The notes: a model not told the origin generated them from the letters alone. A stretch of 64,000 nt of DNA from Algoriphagus aestuariicola (GCF_017254835.1 NZ_JAFKCW010000004.1:124001-188000), one strand, 5' to 3'; counted from the first letter of the stretch, positions 25,699 to 34,913 are shown. A program made the numbers and translations.

Positions 25699-26493
25699 AT
25701 GGTTCAATACCTTCACGGTTACAATACTCAAGAACAGCAACGATTGATTGATCAGGCGGGATTTTTGGGGCCTTTGATTTATCCATCTGTTGATTTCTCT
25801 GACTGTAAAAATCTTCTGGAAGTTGGAAGTGGAGTCGGTGCGCAGACCGCCGTGCTCTTGGGGCTCTTTCCAGAGCTTCGGATCACCTCCGTCGATTTTT
25901 CCGAAGCTCAACTGGCAAAAGCCAGGGAAAATTTGTCCGGCTTTTCTGACCGGGTAACTTTCGTAAACCAGGATGTGCAGTATTTGGATTTAAGGGAAAA
26001 ATTCGATGCCGCATTTTTTTGTTGGGCTTTGGAGCATATTTCGGATCCCCAAGCGGTCATGCATCGGGTAAAATCCCATCTTTTGCCGGGGGCAAAAATC
26101 CATATTACCGAGGTTTTTAACTCCACGTTTTATTACGAACCAGCTTCGCCAGCGCTAGCCCACTACTATCGCGTGTACAACCAGCAGCAACGAAATTTTG
26201 GAGGAAATCCTGACGTGGGAGCTCAGCTTGGCAATCTGCTTGCACATGCCGGGTTCAAACAAATTCAGCTTTCGCGTAGCGGGTTCCATCTCGATCAAAG
26301 CCAGCCAGACGAGCTTCGGGGATTTATTGAATTCTGGAAGATGCTTATGAAAAGCGGGGCACCAGGCCTATTGGACACAGGCGCAATTAGTCAAAATGAA
26401 ATTGATGCTATGGAAAGTGATCTGGATGGCATCCTAGCTGATGAAAATGCAGTTTTTTTCTACCAATTTGTGCAGGCAAAAGCAATGGCATAA
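25699..26493 (+). CDS. class I SAM-dependent methyltransferase
   Basis: A 264-residue cytosolic protein. Motif I LLEVGSGVGAQTAVLL (about 38-53), the acidic end of strand 2 (ITSVDFSEAQLAKARENL) and motif IV FDAAFFCWALEHISDPQAVM place it among Rossmann-fold small-molecule methyltransferases of the UbiE/type-11 kind. The substrate is unknown. It lies 21 nt after the DUF3857 trio and 6 nt before mtgA, so it probably belongs to the same transcript. Confidence 0.85.
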   Translation: MVQYLHGYNTQEQQRLIDQAGFLGPLIYPSVDFSDCKNLLEVGSGVGAQTAVLLGLFPELRITSVDFSEAQLAKARENLSGFSDRVTFVNQDVQYLDLREKFDAAFFCWALEHISDPQAVMHRVKSHLLPGAKIHITEVFNSTFYYEPASPALAHYYRVYNQQQRNFGGNPDVGAQLGNLLAHAGFKQIQLSRSGFHLDQSQPDELRGFIEFWKMLMKSGAPGLLDTGAISQNEIDAMESDLDGILADENAVFFYQFVQAKAMA

Positions 26494-26499
26494 GAGAGC

Positions 26500-27195
26500 A
26501 TGAAGATAATTCGCTGGATTTGGAGGGTACTGTGGAAGACAACTCTTTGGTTTTTGGGACTTTCAATTGGGCTGGTGATTGTTTACAGGTTTATTCCTGT
26601 CCCAATCACTCCGCTGATGGTCATCCGGGTTTTTGAGCAGGCTTTTGATTCCGAAAAAGATGTGAGGCTGACCAAGGATTGGGTTCCGATCTCAGAAATA
26701 TCAAAAAATGCTCCCCAAGCAGTGATTGCAGCCGAAGACCAAAAATTTCTGGACCATAAGGGCTTTGATTTCGAGGCCATGGAAAAAGCCTGGGAAAACA
26801 ACAAAAAGGGGAAGCGAATCAAGGGTGCCAGTACCATTACCCAACAGACCGTGAAAAATGTTTTTCTATGGCCAAGTCGAAGTTATATCAGAAAGGGGCT
26901 TGAGGCTTATTTCACGGTATTGGTTGAACTCATCTGGTCTAAAGAGCGGATCATTGAGGTATACCTCAACGTGATCGAGATGGGAGACGGGATCTATGGT
27001 ATCGAAGCCGCCGCCCAGTCTTACTACAAAAAGCCAGCCGCCAAACTCAACCGAAGCCAAGCCGCGATGATTGCCGCCGTCCTTCCCAATCCAAGGCGCT
27101 GGACGCCCACCAAGCCTACGGGGTATATACAGAGCCGGCAGGCTTGGATTTTACGACAGATGAACAACCTTGCCCCGGTTGGCTTTGGAGTTTGA
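26500..27195 (+). CDS. mtgA: monofunctional biosynthetic peptidoglycan transglycosylase
   Basis: A 231-residue GT51 enzyme that polymerises lipid II into glycan strands. One N-terminal membrane anchor (12-32) precedes the domain. Catalytic Glu79 sits in AAEDQKFLDHKGFD, followed by KGASTITQQTVKNVFL, KERIIEVYLNVIEMG and GIEAAAQSYY. There is no transpeptidase domain. It is the last gene of the 19.9-27.2 kb run, linking that operon to cell-wall work. Confidence 0.95.
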   Translation: MKIIRWIWRVLWKTTLWFLGLSIGLVIVYRFIPVPITPLMVIRVFEQAFDSEKDVRLTKDWVPISEISKNAPQAVIAAEDQKFLDHKGFDFEAMEKAWENNKKGKRIKGASTITQQTVKNVFLWPSRSYIRKGLEAYFTVLVELIWSKERIIEVYLNVIEMGDGIYGIEAAAQSYYKKPAAKLNRSQAAMIAAVLPNPRRWTPTKPTGYIQSRQAWILRQMNNLAPVGFGV

Positions 27196-27614
27196 GATTG
27201 TACTATAATTGTTAAAATGTAAAAAATTCAATTTTTAGGGCATTTATCTTCAATCTTTTTATTATGAAAAAATTAGTAATATTTGTAACCATCCGAATAT
27301 CCCGAACAATATTCTAAAACTGGTGATGGTCTCGGGTTAAATGTAGTTGATATCCTGTAGAGACAACGAATAAAAAATGTTCCTGAATAGTTTGATTTCA
27401 GCTCCAAACAATACAGTAATAATTTATCCACAAATTCAATTATTTATCCACACTTATCAACAAGACTATTGTAAAAGACTGAAAATCAGCAATATGGATA
27501 GATGGTGGAAAAGGTATTTTTGTGGATAAATTAGGCTAACCCTAAGAAAATCAGCGCTTAAAGCTTCCTGAATGGTGGATAAATCTCAATTCCAAATTTT
27601 ATTCTTTTTGGGCA
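27196..27614. other. 419-nt AT-rich intergenic region with DnaA-box cluster (candidate oriC or DnaA-titration locus)
   Basis: The gap holds five DnaA-box-like 9-mers. Perfect TTATCCACA occurs at 27424-27432 and 27444-27452 (plus) and at 27521-27529 (minus). TTATCAACA is at 27454-27462 and TTATCCACC at 27574-27582 (minus). The first 220 nt is very AT-rich, with an AAAAATT-C-AATTTTT repeat that could unwind. No gene is evident; a 17-codon ATG frame at 27264-27317 is not convincing. Origins carry such clusters, but so do DnaA reservoirs such as datA. Flanking genes are transcribed toward the cluster, unusual for an origin. Confidence 0.55.
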
Positions 27615-29393
27615 TCAATCCTGCTTTTGGCCGATGAGTCTTTTTCGGTAGGTATTGAATATCCTCGACTTGGATACGAAGCCCAGATACCGCTCATTTT
27701 CCACTACGGGCAGGTTCCATGCTCCTGATTTTTCAAATTTTTCCATAGCAGATTGCATATTATCGGTAGCCAATAGGATTTCTGGTGGGCTGTGCATCAG
27801 CTGACGGATTAATACCTTGTCCTGTTTCTCTGTATCGAACATGATGCCCCGGAAGTCATCCAATGTGATGATGCCCCGGAGTGTCTGATTCTCGTCTACA
27901 ACGGGGAAAATGTTTCTTTTCGAGATTTTTACCAACTCGATCAGATTTTTTAGCTGGGCATCTGGGTGGATTGGCAGTAGGTCCCGCTCGATCACTTGTG
28001 AGATATCAATTGTGTCCAGCAATTCCTGGTCTTTGGTTTCAGGGAGATGTTTTCCTTGGTCTTTGAGCTGAAGCTTGTAGAGGCTGTCTTTTTGAAAGTG
28101 CGTTGTTGTAGTGTAGGCGATTGCAGATACGAACATCAGGGGCACGAAAAGCTCGTATCCCCCAGTGATCTCCGCAATGAGGAAGATCGCAGAAAGAGGG
28201 GAGTGTTGTACGCCGGCCATGAGACCACACATGGCGACAAGTGTAAAATGCGCGACAGGCAGGGAGTTGTTCAGTCCCAGTAAATTATTGGAGTAGGCGA
28301 AAAGAAACCCCACAATTCCCCCTACATAAAGGGACGGCGCGAATACTCCTCCACTGCCACCCGACCCAATCGTGACGGCGGACGCCACAGGCTTCACCAG
28401 TATAATCAAAGCCAGAAAGACGATGATCGTTGCCGGATTTTCGATTGTGGAAAAGAAAATACTATTGTCGAGGATTTGGGAGTGGTTGCCTTCAATGAGA
28501 ATGTTTAGAGTACTGTAGCCTTCACCGTATATCGGAGGAAAAAAGAAAACCATCACCCCAAGCAGTGCACCTCCGTACATGGTCCTCATCCATTGGTCGC
28601 CGATATCGTCCATGACTTTTTCCGTGGCCCGTACCATCTTGCTGAAGTAAAGCGACACGACCCCGCAGATCATCCCCAAGAGGAGGTAATACGGCATGTG
28701 GGCTGCAATAAAGGACTCTTTCAGTTGGAAATTGAAGAGAGACTCTTCTCCGATCAGAATCATCGACGTGACCGAACCCATCGCAGAGGCTATCAGCAAA
28801 GGAATGAAGCTCGCGGTACTGATTTCCAACAAAATGACTTCGATAGCAAAGATCACCGCACCGATGGGGGATCCAAATATGGCTGAGATTGCACCAGCCG
28901 CGCCGCAGCCAATCAATAAGGTCCGCTTTTTGGGATTCAAATGGACCAGATAGCCGACGTTTGAGCCAATAGCGGATCCTGTGACGACCATGGGAGCTTC
29001 CAAGCCCACCGAACCTCCGAACCCAACAGTGAGGGCAGAGGTAATCACTCGGCTGTAGATCTTGACCCGTGGGATTAAACTGGATTTTTTGGAAATATTA
29101 AACAGAACATCTGGAATGCCATGCCCTCCGACATCCTTTAGGACAAACCTGCCAATGAGATATGCAGCTGAGATACCGATCAGCGGATAGATGATGTACA
29201 TGAAGTTTGCGTATTCCTTGTAGAATCCCTCCGTGAGGAATTCCTGGATCGCATGGACGGACGACTTGAGAATGACGGCTGCCAATCCCGAAAAAATCCC
29301 GATAAGTCCACTAAGGATCAGAATGAAGCCCTTGTTGCTGAGGTGCCGAAGCCTCCAGATCAAAAATTTCGTTATCAGGTCGGTTTTAGCCAA
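27615..29393 (-). CDS. ClC-family chloride channel/antiporter with CBS pair
   Basis: A 592-residue membrane protein. Selectivity-filter motifs: FGSPIGAVIFAIEV, GSVGLEAPMVVTG (gating Glu retained, so possibly a Cl-/H+ exchanger) and GSGGSGGVFAPSL. The cytoplasmic C terminus holds two CBS domains (about 455-585) that usually sense nucleotides. The only start near the conserved N terminus is TTG at 29393 (MAKTDLITKFLIWRLRHLS); the first internal ATG would cut a membrane helix. It follows the M28 peptidase gene by 39 nt on the same strand. Confidence 0.93.
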   Translation of the reverse strand: MAKTDLITKFLIWRLRHLSNKGFILILSGLIGIFSGLAAVILKSSVHAIQEFLTEGFYKEYANFMYIIYPLIGISAAYLIGRFVLKDVGGHGIPDVLFNISKKSSLIPRVKIYSRVITSALTVGFGGSVGLEAPMVVTGSAIGSNVGYLVHLNPKKRTLLIGCGAAGAISAIFGSPIGAVIFAIEVILLEISTASFIPLLIASAMGSVTSMILIGEESLFNFQLKESFIAAHMPYYLLLGMICGVVSLYFSKMVRATEKVMDDIGDQWMRTMYGGALLGVMVFFFPPIYGEGYSTLNILIEGNHSQILDNSIFFSTIENPATIIVFLALIILVKPVASAVTIGSGGSGGVFAPSLYVGGIVGFLFAYSNNLLGLNNSLPVAHFTLVAMCGLMAGVQHSPLSAIFLIAEITGGYELFVPLMFVSAIAYTTTTHFQKDSLYKLQLKDQGKHLPETKDQELLDTIDISQVIERDLLPIHPDAQLKNLIELVKISKRNIFPVVDENQTLRGIITLDDFRGIMFDTEKQDKVLIRQLMHSPPEILLATDNMQSAMEKFEKSGAWNLPVVENERYLGFVSKSRIFNTYRKRLIGQKQD

Positions 29394-29432
29394 AACAATT
29401 TTCTGTTTTCATTGGGATAAATACATAACGCT

Positions 29433-30365
29433 TCACTTTTCGGACAGCTCGCTGTCCAAAGCCAAAATGCATTTGAGAATCAGGTTAACCGCACCTTTGT
29501 AAAATTCGGGCTGGATATTCTCGAATTCATCGGAGGGCTTGTGGTAGTCTTTGTGGTCTTCCACACCAAAATAGAGGTGCGGAACTTTCTTGGCGTAAAA
29601 CGCTCCATGGTCGGATGAATTAGTCCAGTCGTCGCTGCCCGTTCCGGGAAGATCATGCCCAAATAGCAGGGTAGGACTGTACCCTTGAGCTGCTTTTTCC
29701 AGAATGGGTTTAAACTGAGGATTGTGGTAGGTGCCCGAGGCATAGAGCTCGTTTTTGTCACTTCTGGAGATCATATCCATGTTGACATTGAGCAAAATCT
29801 GTTCGAGGGGATAAGGGAAGTCTTCCACAAGCGCTTTTGCACCTCTAAGGCCCATTTCCTCTGCGTCCAAAGCCACGAACATCATGCTATGAAAGGGTCT
29901 GTTTTTAGAGAAATATTCAGCGAGGGTCAATAATGCCGCGGTTCCGGAGGCGTTATCGTCTGCGCCGTTGTAGATGGAGTCGCCTTCAGCGTTGGGTTTT
30001 CCTACACCGACATGATCATAGTGTGCAGTCAATACAATTACTTTCCTTGATCCACTTCCTGCGATAAATGCCACGAGGTTAGCTGCGTCCTCATACTTCT
30101 GTCTATTGCGGCCAGTGAATGAAAACCTCTGAATATAGTCGGGGTAAAGAGCTTCTACATTGTCGTAGTTGGTGAGCTGGTCGAGGATATATTTACGGGC
30201 TTCCATACTGCCCGCGCTGAGTGGTTTGCGTCCCGCCAGTTCATCCGAGGAAAGGAATTCGATATGTTTCAAAAGCGCATCTGAGTTGATGCTTTGAGAG
30301 AAAGAAAAAGTCGAAATAAGTAAACCGATGAATAAAAAGAGGACTTTGTTGAAATTGAAATGCAT
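29433..30365 (-). CDS. secreted M28-family zinc aminopeptidase
   Basis: A 310-residue exported enzyme (signal peptide MHFNFNKVLFLFIGLLISTFSFS). The di-zinc site residues lie in TAHYDHVGVG, NGADDNASGTAALL, ALDAEEMGLRGAK, NVNMDMISR and SSDHGAFYAKKVPHLYF, all conserved. M28 enzymes trim N-terminal residues from peptides. Likely the first gene of a two-gene unit with the ClC gene. It is divergent from the unknown gene at 30435, with 69 nt between the starts. Confidence 0.92.
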   Translation of the reverse strand: MHFNFNKVLFLFIGLLISTFSFSQSINSDALLKHIEFLSSDELAGRKPLSAGSMEARKYILDQLTNYDNVEALYPDYIQRFSFTGRNRQKYEDAANLVAFIAGSGSRKVIVLTAHYDHVGVGKPNAEGDSIYNGADDNASGTAALLTLAEYFSKNRPFHSMMFVALDAEEMGLRGAKALVEDFPYPLEQILLNVNMDMISRSDKNELYASGTYHNPQFKPILEKAAQGYSPTLLFGHDLPGTGSDDWTNSSDHGAFYAKKVPHLYFGVEDHKDYHKPSDEFENIQPEFYKGAVNLILKCILALDSELSEK

Positions 30366-30434
30366 CTGGTGATCCGTTATCCGTTATGTATATTCGTAAA
30401 AATACTAGGCTTACCGTCACCACATCTTAATTTG

Positions 30435-31445
30435 ATGAAATATATCAGTTGCATACTCCTTTTTTTTCTTCTTTCATTCGATCTTGTGCTGGCTCAGGGA
30501 GGACTCCCAGAGAGTTTTTTCGACGGAAAATCAATCGTGTTGATATCTGCGGACCCTGGTTCTAGACCGGTGCTTACTTGGCAACAACTGGCAGACAGTG
30601 TTCACACATACTTGGTGGAGGCTGGAGGAGATCCGATCGCCTATTTCGAACTGGAGCAGGTTGCGCTTTCTGAAGCTAGACAAGCGGATTTTGCCAAGGC
30701 TTTTTCTAATCGACAGGTGAAAAACGTGGTCCTGGTCACGAGAAAGAAGGAAAGTCTAAGTATTCATGTGGGAACTTTCAGCGGTGATGGAAAGGTAATT
30801 ACATCGACTACGTTGTTTGGAGTCTCGGGAAGCGATTGGAAGAATGCCGGCTCACAGCTGGTAGATATCGGACAGGCTAGAAAATCGAACAATCTCCTCG
30901 TCATAGACGTGCCCGAATTCCCGCAGATCAGCAGCCAGGAGGTAGCCCAATCGGAACAAAAATTTCTCCCAAGAAACCCATTGAACTTGGAAGTGTTCAA
31001 GCTGGGGATTCCTTTGGAGGGTTCTTCGGCTGAGACCGGTGCCTTGAGTTACTTTAGGTACGACCTGCTGGGCAAGTCCCAAGAGGCGATTTTGGCGGAG
31101 CAAGCATCCCAAAAATCCCAGATTCAGGGAATCTTGGAAAATCATTATCCCCACCCAATCGAATGGCTGACAGAGGCCAAATCCAACGAGGAACTGGTTA
31201 GGGATAGGGTTCAGTTTTTATTGGTAAAAGTGGAAGGACGCCAGGCAGACTTGATGAAAAGCATGGGACTCGAGCCAATTGATGGAGAGGATGGCCTCAA
31301 AACAGTCGTGAAATATTATATCAAACTGATCGTCCGGGATGAACTTTATATCGGATCAGAGTGGGATGCCGATTCTGACTGGAGGGTCGCGTTAACAAAT
31401 TTCTTGGACAATCTTAAAAAAGTAAACCTCCCGGAGGAGGTTTAA
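30435..31445 (+). CDS. secreted protein of unknown function
   Basis: A 336-residue protein beginning at ATG 30435 (signal peptide MKYISCILLFFLLSFDLVLAQ); an in-frame upstream start would run into the neighbouring gene. I do not recognise a family. An N-terminal alpha/beta region (KSIVLISADPGSRPVLTWQQLADSVHTYL, NVVLVTRKKESLSIHVGTF) is followed by a region rich in Glu/Gln, and a C-terminal helical region (LKTVVKYYIKLIVRDELYIG). No metal or catalytic motif is obvious. It is probably periplasmic and monocistronic. Confidence 0.7.
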   Translation: MKYISCILLFFLLSFDLVLAQGGLPESFFDGKSIVLISADPGSRPVLTWQQLADSVHTYLVEAGGDPIAYFELEQVALSEARQADFAKAFSNRQVKNVVLVTRKKESLSIHVGTFSGDGKVITSTTLFGVSGSDWKNAGSQLVDIGQARKSNNLLVIDVPEFPQISSQEVAQSEQKFLPRNPLNLEVFKLGIPLEGSSAETGALSYFRYDLLGKSQEAILAEQASQKSQIQGILENHYPHPIEWLTEAKSNEELVRDRVQFLLVKVEGRQADLMKSMGLEPIDGEDGLKTVVKYYIKLIVRDELYIGSEWDADSDWRVALTNFLDNLKKVNLPEEV

Positions 31446-31610
31446 ACTTGACTTAGGGTTGGGGTGATATAAGCAACTTTTACTTTAAGAAATTCGATGT
31501 TTAGACTTATAATTCCTAAAAAAGGCAAGAATATTCAGTAAATACAATAAATAGCAATTTTTTTTTAATGCTTGCCTGCTTCCTGTAATTTTTCAAAGAT
31601 TGTATTTTCT

Positions 31611-32177
31611 TTAAAATAGATTTTCGTTCACGAAAGGTATTAAAGCCAGAATTATTGCTTGGCGATAATATTCGCTTCGATCTATCACTCCATGGGTAAG
31701 GATGCCGACTGATCCACCATGCTGTTTGGAGTTTTCCTTTTCAAAAACCAAATCATCCGCTTTTCCCAGTTCCATTCCACCCTTTACCATATCGGCTACT
31801 GCTTTTGGCAGATAAAATGTGCCGGTTTTTGATTGGCTTGACTTCCCATTAGTGGCCAGGATGTAAATCCATGCAAAAGCAAACATCCCGTATTCGTCCT
31901 CGTCGATTCCCCCTTCAATTCCTACCCAAAAGTTAGCCTCTGGGAAAACTTTAAGGGAATTGTGCGCGCGGTTTTTCGCTCCCAGGAGGGTCTCTTTATC
32001 GCCTTTTGGCTGCTCGGATACGTCCGAAGGGGCGTTGATCCCGTCAACGAGAAAGCTTTTGTTGAATGCGCGGGTGAACGCATCCTCTGTGCAGGAGATT
32101 TTTACCGGGTTTTTGCTTCCGACCAGAACGAGAGGTTTGTCAGATGGCTGAAAGTTTTGTCTTTTTTTGAAACTCAT
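31611..32177 (-). CDS. yjjX: inosine/xanthosine triphosphatase (YjjX/DUF84 family)
   Basis: A 188-residue house-cleaning NTPase that hydrolyses non-canonical ITP/XTP. Family features are VGSKNPVKISCTEDAF at the N terminus, a DVSEQPKGDKETLLGAKNRA block, FWVGIEGGID and a C-terminal GGSVGILTHGVIDRSEYYRQAI. It ends 17 nt after yebC on the same strand, so both could share a message. The AT-rich 165-nt gap downstream has no clear terminator. Confidence 0.9.
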   Translation of the reverse strand: MSFKKRQNFQPSDKPLVLVGSKNPVKISCTEDAFTRAFNKSFLVDGINAPSDVSEQPKGDKETLLGAKNRAHNSLKVFPEANFWVGIEGGIDEDEYGMFAFAWIYILATNGKSSQSKTGTFYLPKAVADMVKGGMELGKADDLVFEKENSKQHGGSVGILTHGVIDRSEYYRQAIILALIPFVNENLF

Positions 32178-32194
32178 GCTTGGAGCCTTCCAGA

Positions 32195-32902
32195 TCAGGC
32201 CATATTGGTAAATACCTGGTTCACATCGTCGTCTTCTTCCAGCCGGTCGATGAGCTTGTGGATGATTTCCTCTTGCTCTTCAGTCAGTTCGGTCAAGGTT
32301 GTTGGGAATCGTTGGAAATCTGCGGAAATCACTTCAATACCTCGATCTTCGAGTGCTTTTTGCATGGATCCAAAGTCTTCGAATTCCGTGTAGGCAAAGA
32401 TTTCACCCTCGTTTTCGGCAATTTCGGTCAAGCCATGGTCAATCAGTTCAAGTTCCAGTTCGTCGAGATCATGCTCGGCCTGGGCAAACCGAAATACTGC
32501 CTTGCGGTCAAACATAAAGCTCACCGAACCCGAGGTGCCGAGGGCCCCTCCTGCCTTTGAGAAATAGGATCTCACGTTGGCGACGGTTCGGTTGGTGTTG
32601 TCAGTGGATGTTTCGACGATGATGGCAATACCGAAGGGTCCGTAGCCCTCGTACACGATTTCTTCGTAGTCTTTTTCATCCTTGTTGGAAGCCCGTTTGA
32701 TCGCCGCCTCAATCCGGTCTTTTGGCATTTGGGCTCCTTTCGCGTTTTGAATGACCGTTCTCAGTTTTGCGTTGGAAGTAGGATCAGGTCCGCCGGCTTT
32801 TACAGCCATCACGATTTCTTTGCCCAAGCGGGTAAAAACCTTGGACATTTTGTCCCAGCGCTTAAACTTTCTTTCTTTTCGGAATTCAAATGCTCTTCCC
32901 AT
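32195..32902 (-). CDS. YebC/PmpR-family protein
   Basis: A 235-residue protein, started at ATG 32902 (MGRAFEFRKERKFKRWDKMSK); further in-frame upstream codons lack family similarity. Typical blocks are GKEIVMAVKAGGPDPTSNAKLRTVIQNAK, MPKDRIEAAIKRA, YEGYGPFGIAIIVE and the acidic C terminus. YebC proteins are described as DNA-binding regulators or as factors acting on ribosomes stalled at proline stretches. It lies upstream of yjjX. A TATTTTTG -7 motif is 26 nt upstream. Confidence 0.94.
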   Translation of the reverse strand: MGRAFEFRKERKFKRWDKMSKVFTRLGKEIVMAVKAGGPDPTSNAKLRTVIQNAKGAQMPKDRIEAAIKRASNKDEKDYEEIVYEGYGPFGIAIIVETSTDNTNRTVANVRSYFSKAGGALGTSGSVSFMFDRKAVFRFAQAEHDLDELELELIDHGLTEIAENEGEIFAYTEFEDFGSMQKALEDRGIEVISADFQRFPTTLTELTEEQEEIIHKLIDRLEEDDDVNQVFTNMA

Positions 32903-32927
32903 AGTTATACTGAATATTAGAGGTGGG

Positions 32928-32935
32928 CAAAAATA
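32928..32935 (-). promoter_or_regulatory. candidate -7 element of yebC
   Basis: The minus strand reads TATTTTTG (TAnnTTTG), 26 nt before the yebC ATG. A TTCTG about 18 nt upstream could serve as a poor -33 element. Confidence 0.4.
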
Positions 32936-33049
32936 ACAAATCTTTTCACTAAGCAGAACCTCCTTTCTTTTAATGAAACGAAGCGATAAAAAGCGGAAAC
33001 CAATGCCTTTCACACCCGCCAAATGCGTATAAGATAAAACCTCGATGAA

Positions 33050-34387
33050 ATGAACTACTCAAACCATCAACCTATTCCTAATCTTCCCAAGCTGGAGTTA
33101 CCCAAAGTGGTAATCGTGGGGGGAGGTTTTGGGGGACTGAAACTCGCAATGAGCCTCCGAAACAGTCTTTTTCAGGTTATTCTTTTGGATAAAAACAACT
33201 ATCACCAGTTTCAGCCTCTCTTCTACCAGGTGGCCACTGCGGGTTTGGAGCCGAGCGCGATTTCTTTTCCGCTGAGAAAAATCTTCCATGGCGCATCCAA
33301 TATGAGCTTCCGAATGGCGGAAGCTGAAGGCGTAGACACGAAGGCAAAAAGACTGTACACCGATATCGGATATATTGACTACGATTTTTTGGTTTTGGCG
33401 ATGGGCGCGGACACCAATTACTTTGGAGCCAAAAACATTGAGTACTATTCTTCCCCGATGAAGACCGTCTCTGAGGCACTTTACATCCGAAACAAGATCA
33501 TCTCCAACTATGAGCGGGCGATCACGCTCCCTACCATGGAAGAGAGAAAATCGCTCATGAATATGGTAATCGTGGGTGGAGGTCCGACAGGGGTGGAACT
33601 GGCCGGGGCGATGGCAGAGCTTAGAAACAACGTGTTTCCAAAAGACTACCCCGAGCTGAGCTTCAAAAACATGAAAGTCGTCCTGATCGAAGCTGGGCCA
33701 AAATTACTCGGAGCCATGTCGGAGCAAGCCCAAAATCATGCGCTACGCTATCTTCAAGAACTAGGTGTGGAGGTTTTCCTTTCGACAAAAGTGTTGGACT
33801 ACGATGGCAAAGAGGTCTCTATCGAGGGAAAAGAACCGATCCAAACCCAAACGCTACTGTGGGCTGCCGGTATCAAGCCCAACCGAATAGAGGGTTTTGA
33901 CTCGAGCCAATATGCAGGGAATGGTAGAATGCTTGTCGACGAGTATAACAGGTTGATAGGATCAGAAGGCGTTTTTGTGTTGGGTGACCAATGCCTTTTG
34001 CCGGAGGGTTCATTTCCCAAAGGTCATCCCCAAGTCGCGCAAGTAGCCATCCAACAGGCTAAAAACCTGTCCAAGAATCTTTTCAAAATCCGGGATGGCG
34101 AGAATATGACTGCTTTCCGGTACAAGGATCTTGGCTCGATGGCAACGGTTGGGAGGAAGTTGGCTGTGGTGGATCTGCCTTTCGTTAAGTTTCAGGGTTT
34201 GTTGGCTTGGCTGACTTGGCTCTTTGTCCACCTGATGGCAATCCTTGGTGTGAAAAACAAACTCTTCATATTTTTGGACTGGTCATGGAACTACCTCAGC
34301 TTTGACCCCAGTCTGAGACTCTTGATCAAACCCAAATATGTAAGGGCTTCTGAGAGGAAAGAGCTGATCGAAGAGAAAAGCTCCTGA
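33050..34387 (+). CDS. type II NADH:quinone oxidoreductase (NDH-2-like)
   Basis: A 445-residue FAD enzyme. The FAD motif is VVIVGGGFGGLKLAMSL, the quinone-site stretch NNYHQFQPLFYQVATAGLEPS, the NAD motif VIVGGGPTGVELAGAM and the late FAD contact GVFVLGDQC. It passes electrons from NADH to the quinone pool without pumping protons. The hydrophobic C-terminal segment (GLLAWLTWLFVHLMAI) and basic tail suit membrane attachment. It is a single gene, divergent from yebC. Confidence 0.92.
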   Translation: MNYSNHQPIPNLPKLELPKVVIVGGGFGGLKLAMSLRNSLFQVILLDKNNYHQFQPLFYQVATAGLEPSAISFPLRKIFHGASNMSFRMAEAEGVDTKAKRLYTDIGYIDYDFLVLAMGADTNYFGAKNIEYYSSPMKTVSEALYIRNKIISNYERAITLPTMEERKSLMNMVIVGGGPTGVELAGAMAELRNNVFPKDYPELSFKNMKVVLIEAGPKLLGAMSEQAQNHALRYLQELGVEVFLSTKVLDYDGKEVSIEGKEPIQTQTLLWAAGIKPNRIEGFDSSQYAGNGRMLVDEYNRLIGSEGVFVLGDQCLLPEGSFPKGHPQVAQVAIQQAKNLSKNLFKIRDGENMTAFRYKDLGSMATVGRKLAVVDLPFVKFQGLLAWLTWLFVHLMAILGVKNKLFIFLDWSWNYLSFDPSLRLLIKPKYVRASERKELIEEKSS

Positions 34388-34476
34388 TATAGGTTCCTTA
34401 ACATTCCATTTTAAGTGTGGTGTTAAACCCGGTTTGTTTCGCAAGGTCTAAACTCTGAAACAAAACCAATAACAAC

Positions 34477-34878
34477 ATGAAAAAATGGATCATCGGAGCA
34501 GCCCTGTTGGTGTTTACCAGCCTTCAGCTAGCAGCTCAGCAAGAAAGGAAGCCTCAGCCAAATCCCGAGGAACGTGCCAAGAAGATTACCGAAAGGATGG
34601 CGATGGAATTAGGCCTGTCTGAAGATCAAAAGAGCCAGATTCTCGCGCTGAATCTGGATCAAGCCAAAAAACGCCAAGCTGAAATGGAGCAAGAAGCTGC
34701 GGAGCGAACGGCGAGAATGGAAGAGATGAAGACCCATCGGGAGCAGATTGATGCTATCCTAACAGAGGAACAGCTTAGCAAATGGGAGGAAATAAAGATG
34801 GAACAGCGTGAAAAGCGCCGACCTGGAGGCGAAGTACATCGCCGGGGTGATCTTCCTCGACAGAAAAGAGAAAACTAA
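34477..34878 (+). CDS. small periplasmic coiled-coil protein, Spy/DUF4890-like
   Basis: A 133-residue protein with a signal peptide (MKKWIIGAALLVFTSLQLAAQ) and a highly charged helical body. RAKKITERMAMELGLSEDQ and QIDAILTEEQLSKWEEIK resemble the LTxxQ-type helices of Spy/CpxP-like envelope stress chaperones. A basic tail (HRRGDLPRQKREN) follows. The role is inferred from this resemblance only. It lies 89 nt after the NDH-2 gene. Confidence 0.6.
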   Translation: MKKWIIGAALLVFTSLQLAAQQERKPQPNPEERAKKITERMAMELGLSEDQKSQILALNLDQAKKRQAEMEQEAAERTARMEEMKTHREQIDAILTEEQLSKWEEIKMEQREKRRPGGEVHRRGDLPRQKREN

Positions 34879-34888
34879 ACCAAATGAA

Positions 34889-34913
34889 GAAAGCCACCCA
34901 AAAGGTGGCTTTC
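34889..34913. terminator. hairpin after the small periplasmic protein gene
   Basis: GAAAGCCACC pairs perfectly with GGTGGCTTTC around a 5-nt loop. The T-tract is poor (TTTCTGT), so termination on the plus strand may be partial. Confidence 0.55.

Noticed and set aside
27264-27317. 17-codon frame beginning MKKLVIFV in the DnaA-box gap
   Set aside because: The start looks like a signal peptide but the frame stops at once and the continuation shows no decayed gene in other frames; probably accidental, at best a remnant.
31526-31578. GGCAAG...CTTGCC pair downstream of the 30.4-31.4 kb gene
   Set aside because: A 6-bp stem with a loop of nearly 40 nt is not a convincing terminator despite a T-run inside the loop.
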